From: Bacteroidota bacterium
GTDB lineage: Bacteria > Bacteroidota > Bacteroidia > NS11-12g > UBA955
NCBI GenBank assembly: GCA_027490055.1
Contig: JAIXYV010000091.1
Location: 1-35,788 of the forward strand
Reading direction: 5' to 3'
DNA length: 35,788 nt
The position numbers were made by a program, and so were the translations under genes. Every line of letters begins with the position of its first letter. Position 1 is the stretch's first letter. Below the pieces are notes generated by a model. It was given only the letters and a program-made list of their open reading frames with translations, did not search any database and was not told where the DNA came from. Positions 32,198 to 35,788 of this stretch are shown here, in pieces.

Positions 32198-33430
32198 TCA
32201 TAACAGATATCCTGCCAGTATTGTTACAATCACTAATAGAAAAGCTGGCAGTTTCCTGTATTGCAAATATAACAGAGTCAAGCCAAATACTAACAAAGGT
32301 ATCCATGTATTTTGGTCGAAATCAGACGAATGTTTAAAATACGGCTTGAGCATAAAGAAGGCTGTCGACCATAAGAAGCCAATGGATACTGATATGATAC
32401 CATCCAGAGAACGGTAGATAATTGGGTAGGTTTTAACCTGTTTCCAAATAGGGTACACAAAAAAGATAAGCAATGTTCCAGGCAGGAAAATCGCTAAAGT
32501 ACCCACACCACAGCCGATTAACTGCCCATAGATATCGTAACCAAGTTTTTTCATTGCAATACCGTTAGCATAGGTAGCGATGGTGAAAGTCGGTCCGGGC
32601 ACAGCTTGCAGCAAGCCTAAACCAGTATTGAATTCGGTGAGCGTTAAGTATTGTTTAGGACGGTACTCTACAAACTCGGTAAGAACCATAGAATAAAGCA
32701 CATTACCCCCTCCGAAAACCATAGAGCCCATACGGTAAGTATTTTCAAACAGACGAACGGGCTGAGAGATATGCGGAAATTTGCTTTTCGTAAACACCCC
32801 GAGGACAGCAACGGTAACTAAAATGAGCAACATTAAAGAGAGGTTAGCCCAACGGATATTGAGTAAAGGTTTGGTGTTAGGTATATAGTCTTTGGGACCG
32901 AGTTTAGCGGTTACAAAAGCACCAAGAATCAGCAATATCGGGAAAGCATAAGGCGTGTGAAAGATAACGGAAGCAATAGCAGCTACTGCTGCCAGAGTAA
33001 TGTTTAGCGTTTTTCGCTTGAGCATTCTACTCATATTAATGGCTGCCATAACGATAAAGCCCAGCGCCATCGGACCAATAAATCGGAAGACAGAAGGATC
33101 TACATAACTGGTAGAAATGGCGAAAACAGTCATTAACAGAGTGGCTGGCATAATCCAGATCATCAATGCCAGAAAGGCCAGTCGCGGACCGCCAAGTTTG
33201 TAAGCTATAGCCGTCAACGTTTGTGTTGATGAGGGTCCGGGTAGAATCTGACAAAGACTATTCAGCTCCATCAGGTCGTTTTCATTGATATAGCGTTTCT
33301 CTTGCACCAGCTTCCGTAGAAACAGTGATATATGCATTTCAGGGCCTCCAAAAGCAGAGATGGCGATGAAAAACACATCTTTGAGAAATACAATTTCTCT
33401 GACTTTCTTTAAATCAGCCTTAGTTAACAA
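32198..33430 (-). CDS. Chromate transporter (CHR/ChrA) family protein
   Basis: 410 residues, about 10-12 membrane helices in two homologous halves. The first half carries AISAFGGPEMHISLF, and LPGPSSTQTLTAIAYKLGG; the second half carries SMVFGGGNVLYSMVL and LQAVPGPTFTIATYANG, so this is the two-domain (long-chain) form. ChrA pumps chromate out of the cell with sulfate-like specificity; many chromosomal members have unproven substrates. The start ATG is 50 bases from the divergent lipoprotein. Downstream partner is the secreted protein at 31522. Confidence 0.92.
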   Translation of the reverse strand: MLTKADLKKVREIVFLKDVFFIAISAFGGPEMHISLFLRKLVQEKRYINENDLMELNSLCQILPGPSSTQTLTAIAYKLGGPRLAFLALMIWIMPATLLMTVFAISTSYVDPSVFRFIGPMALGFIVMAAINMSRMLKRKTLNITLAAVAAIASVIFHTPYAFPILLILGAFVTAKLGPKDYIPNTKPLLNIRWANLSLMLLILVTVAVLGVFTKSKFPHISQPVRLFENTYRMGSMVFGGGNVLYSMVLTEFVEYRPKQYLTLTEFNTGLGLLQAVPGPTFTIATYANGIAMKKLGYDIYGQLIGCGVGTLAIFLPGTLLIFFVYPIWKQVKTYPIIYRSLDGIISVSIGFLWSTAFFMLKPYFKHSSDFDQNTWIPLLVFGLTLLYLQYRKLPAFLLVIVTILAGYLL

Positions 33431-33468
33431 TAAATTGTTTGAGCATTCAAAACTAAAATAAAATCAAT

Positions 33469-33476
33469 TAATTTTG
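33469..33476 (+). promoter_or_regulatory. -7 promoter box of lipoprotein gene
   Basis: TAATTTTG matches TAnnTTTG exactly and ends 4 bases before the ATG at 33481. This implies an almost leaderless transcript, since the lipoprotein signal fixes the start codon. Confidence 0.5.
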
Positions 33477-33480
33477 CAAT

Positions 33481-34068
33481 ATGTTCAAATATTTTATTCC
33501 ACTTTTGTTATTAGCAGCTTCCTGTAAAGAGGGCCACAAGGCCGACTATGAGGTACAGGCCGAGTTGCAGTTGATTGACACATTAAATTTCAGACTACAA
33601 ACCGTTAAAGGTTGGATTGACCAGATCAGACTGGAAGAACTTCAGGAACGCAAGGACATCATCAACCACAATCTGGAGTATATCGAGAGTCAGTATGTAG
33701 AGAGAGGCTTTAAACTGGATACCGGAACGGCTTTATTGGTAGACGAATACAAGAGCTACGGCAAGATGTACAAGCGCGCAGCTGACAGCTTTAAACCCAT
33801 TGTCATGGAACTCGAAGAACTCTTCATTCAGTTAAAAACCTTAAAGGAATCGGCTTACAGCAAAGATTACCAGAAAGAAACTTTTTTGAAATACTTCAAC
33901 AAAGAAAAAGCCGATGTCATCAAGTTATACGACTATGCTACCACTGTGCAGAAGCCAGTTATAGAAACCGATTTATCGTTTGAACGCGCCGAGGGCAAAA
34001 TTGAAGCGATAGCTGAAAAACTCAAGAATGGCGAAGAGCCGGTGAGTGAAAACAGAATGGTTAAGTAG
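33481..34068 (+). CDS. Putative helical lipoprotein
   Basis: 195 residues. Short lipoprotein signal MFKYFIPLLLLAASC with Cys15 in the lipobox LAASC. The mature part is almost entirely alpha-helical and charged, with coiled-coil-like stretches (LRLEELQERKDIINHNLEYIE region, about 45-75, and MELEELFIQLKTLKESA, about 115-135). No catalytic motif recognised and no family known to me. Divergent from the chromate-type transporter with only 50 bases between them. A perfect inverted repeat follows its stop by 5 bases. Function unknown. Confidence 0.75.
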   Translation: MFKYFIPLLLLAASCKEGHKADYEVQAELQLIDTLNFRLQTVKGWIDQIRLEELQERKDIINHNLEYIESQYVERGFKLDTGTALLVDEYKSYGKMYKRAADSFKPIVMELEELFIQLKTLKESAYSKDYQKETFLKYFNKEKADVIKLYDYATTVQKPVIETDLSFERAEGKIEAIAEKLKNGEEPVSENRMVK

Positions 34069-34073
34069 CCACC

Positions 34074-34100
34074 ACCTTCCAGGTGGCCAACCTGGAAGGT
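34074..34100 (+). repeat. Perfect 11-bp inverted repeat after lipoprotein gene
   Basis: ACCTTCCAGGT (34074-34084) and ACCTGGAAGGT (34090-34100) with a GGCCA loop. Each arm is itself nearly palindromic, so alternative hairpins exist. No U-run follows, so termination would be weak. It resembles the dispersed palindromes seen in many Bacteroidota intergenic gaps. Confidence 0.7.
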
Positions 34101-34116
34101 TCGCTTTAATATAAAT

Positions 34117-34146
34117 TTTGAATTCCAACTTTTTATGTTACTTTTG
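34117..34146 (+). promoter_or_regulatory. Promoter of queA
   Basis: TTTG (34117-34120) and TACTTTTG (34139-34146) with an 18-base spacer, matching both elements of the Bacteroidota promoter. It ends 28 bases before the queA ATG. Confidence 0.75.
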
Positions 34147-34174
34147 CACCCTTTTTTAGCCTAATTATACCCCA

Positions 34175-35221
34175 ATGAAATTATCAAAATTCAGCTTCGA
34201 CCTGCCAGCCAACCTTATTGCTCAGGATCCCGCAAAAAACAGGGACGAAAGTAAACTTATGGTTCTGCACAGAAGCACAGGGAAAATTGAACATAAAAAA
34301 TTTAAAGACCTTCTAAATATTTTCGACGAAGGCGATCTGTTCCTTATCAATAACACCAAAGTTTTTCCTGCCAGAATGTATGGCAACAAAGAAAAAACCG
34401 GTGCTAAAATTGAAGTCTTCTTATTGAGAGAACTTAACGAAGAAAACAAACTTTGGGATGTTCTTGTAGACCCTGCGCGTAAAATCCGTGTTGGCAATAA
34501 ACTGTATTTTGGTGATGACGATCTTGTTGCCGAAGTGGTAGACAACACCACCAGCAGAGGAAGAACTATTCGTTTTCTGTTCGATGGCACTAAAGAAGAA
34601 TTCAATAACATCGTTAGAAAACTTGGTGAAACGCCAATTCCTAAATACATAGACAGAGCGGTTAAAAAAGAAGATGAAGACCGCTATCAAACCATCTTCG
34701 CCAGCGTTGAAGGTGCTGTAGCGCCGCCTACTGCGGGCCTGCACTTCAGTCGCGAACTCATGATGCGTATGGATATCAAAGGCATCAACTTTGCTGAATT
34801 AACCCTACACCAAGGTTTAGGCACTTTCAGAAATGTTGAGGTTGAAGATCTGAGCAAACACAAAATGGACTCTGAAAACTACATCATTCCAGATAAAACC
34901 GCTGCTATGGTGAACGATACTAAAAACAGCAAACACAGAATCGTTGCCGTTGGTTCAGGTGTTATGAGAGCTATTGAGTCTTCTGTTTCTTCAGTTGGCA
35001 CGTTAAATCCAAGTGCGGGCTGGACCGATAAATTCATTGCGCCGCATTACGATTTCTCAATCGCTAATGCTTTCATCACCAATTTCCATGCACCAGAAAG
35101 TACACTATTGATGCTGGCTACAGCCTTTGGTGGTTACGATTTCGTTATGGAAGCCTATAAAGAAGCTGTTAAGAAAAAATACAACTTCCAATGCTATGGC
35201 GATGCCATGCTGATTTTGTAA
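34175..35221 (+). CDS. queA: S-adenosylmethionine:tRNA ribosyltransferase-isomerase
   Basis: 348 residues, normal length. It begins [19 protein letters not shown], then [52 protein letters not shown] and [21 protein letters not shown], with [15 protein letters not shown] near the end, all hallmark QueA segments. It transfers the ribosyl part of SAM to 7-aminomethyl-7-deazaguanine in tRNA, the step before queuosine. It has its own promoter. The methyltransferase that follows starts 6 bases after the stop in the same frame, so the two tRNA-modifying genes are probably coupled. Confidence 0.97.
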   Translation: MKLSKFSFDLPANLIAQDPAKNRDESKLMVLHRSTGKIEHKKFKDLLNIFDEGDLFLINNTKVFPARMYGNKEKTGAKIEVFLLRELNEENKLWDVLVDPARKIRVGNKLYFGDDDLVAEVVDNTTSRGRTIRFLFDGTKEEFNNIVRKLGETPIPKYIDRAVKKEDEDRYQTIFASVEGAVAPPTAGLHFSRELMMRMDIKGINFAELTLHQGLGTFRNVEVEDLSKHKMDSENYIIPDKTAAMVNDTKNSKHRIVAVGSGVMRAIESSVSSVGTLNPSAGWTDKFIAPHYDFSIANAFITNFHAPESTLLMLATAFGGYDFVMEAYKEAVKKKYNFQCYGDAMLIL

Positions 35222-35227
35222 GTCGAC

Positions 35228-35788
35228 TTGCCAAATCCTTTCTTTCATTTTAAACAATTCAGTATCCTATCTCAGGACAAAGGCCTGAAAGTAACAACTG
35301 ATGCCTGTTTATTAGGTGCAATTGCTAAAGCTCCCCAATCTGAAAATTTATTAGATATTGGCACCGGCACTGGAGTTGTGGCTTTGTTTATGGCCCAAAA
35401 GTACCCCAACTTAAAAATTGATGCTATAGATATCGAACCAAGTGTCGCAGAACAAGCCCGTATCAATATCTCAAACAGTCCGTTTCACCTGCAAATCTCT
35501 GTTATCGAAGCCGACTTCTTAAAATGGCAGACTGAAACACAATACCAAACCATTGTTAGCAATCCGCCCTATTTTGAAAAGCACTTAAAAAAGCAGGCTT
35601 CTGAAAAGAATACTGCCATTCATGCCGACCTGATGAATCATCAGTTAATGATTGCCAGAGTGGCTAAATTGCTTACAAAAGACGGCAGATTCTACTGCAT
35701 ATTACCACCTTATGAAATGGGTAAACTTTTAGAGATGGCCGAAAATGAAGGCCTATACCCTATCGAAAAAACAAGCGTTTTTAATACA
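35228..35788 (+). CDS. TrmN6/YfiC-type tRNA1(Val) A37 N6-methyltransferase (partial, C-terminus outside window)
   Basis: 187 codons to the window edge without a stop. N-terminus PNPFFHFKQFSILSQDKGLK with VTTDACLLGA matches the YfiC lead (FxFKQFxIxQDxxxMKVxTDG). SAM motif LLDIGTGTGVVALFMAQ, acidic IDAIDIE, and the N6-adenine catalytic motif NPPYF. No ATG or GTG is available; TTG at 35228, the third codon after the queA stop, is the best start and gives the family-normal N-terminus. The family methylates A37 of tRNA-Val in gammaproteobacteria; the same target here is an inference. Related N5-glutamine methyltransferases share NPPY but have a different N-terminus. Confidence 0.88.
   Translation, partial: MPNPFFHFKQFSILSQDKGLKVTTDACLLGAIAKAPQSENLLDIGTGTGVVALFMAQKYPNLKIDAIDIEPSVAEQARINISNSPFHLQISVIEADFLKWQTETQYQTIVSNPPYFEKHLKKQASEKNTAIHADLMNHQLMIARVAKLLTKDGRFYCILPPYEMGKLLEMAENEGLYPIEKTSVFNT

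Overview
The window looks like a chromosomal segment of a Bacteroidota bacterium. The evidence is: a cbb3 oxidase with fused CcoN and CcoO and a one-heme CcoP; a large secreted beta-helix/PKD surface protein; many lipoproteins with the N-terminal signal and Cys box usual in this phylum; weak or absent Shine-Dalgarno sequences; and repeated matches to the Bacteroidota -7 promoter box TAnnTTTG in front of genes. Genus cannot be decided from the sequence. I see no tRNA, rRNA, CRISPR array, transposase or phage gene.

Layout. 1-2921 (minus) is the N-terminal part of a very large Tyr/Asn-rich surface protein that runs off the left edge. 3289-7031 (plus) is a two-component pair: a 1009-residue GAF-PAS-GAF-kinase-receiver-HPt hybrid kinase and a LytTR response regulator. 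An 18-T run sits inside the kinase gene. 7032-7210 holds an inverted repeat, a perfect -7 box and a strong terminator that together could delimit a ~60-nt RNA.

7211-15828 (minus) is one tightly packed respiratory operon, ccoS-ccoNO-ccoQ-ccoP-ccoG-ccoH-(UreH/TauE-like)-PAS kinase-REC/CRP regulator. The last two genes look like a compact counterpart of FixL-FixJ-FixK: a PAS kinase with FixL-like His/Arg spacing, and a regulator in which the receiver (FixJ part) and the Crp/Fnr DNA-binding part (FixK part) are one polypeptide. Just upstream of ccoS lie two TGAC-N4-GTCA palindromes, 23 bp apart. The nearer one is about 42 bp from the predicted transcription start, behind a promoter that lacks a -33 box. 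This is what a Crp/Fnr-activated, self-regulating operon would look like, and it is the most interesting system in the window. 16101-19348 (minus) is a second unit, usp-ccoI, giving a universal stress protein and the copper ATPase that feeds the oxidase.

19575-21573 (plus) encodes phenylacetyl-CoA epoxygenase subunits PaaA, PaaB and PaaC without paaD or paaE. It is followed by a hairpin-rich gap, then yebC, a second universal stress protein and a BadF-type sugar kinase. 24260-26255 (minus) is an overlapping trio: ZIP transporter, PAP2 phosphatase and methyltransferase. 26309-28778 (plus) is a packed four-gene run of two paralogous lipoproteins, a TTG-started pyrophosphatase and a GH16 glycosidase. 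28849-31463 carries a GlcD-type FAD oxidase and dnaN. After a bidirectional terminator come a secreted carboxypeptidase-regulatory-like protein and a chromate-type transporter (minus). The window ends with a lipoprotein, queA and the start of a trmN6-like methyltransferase (plus).
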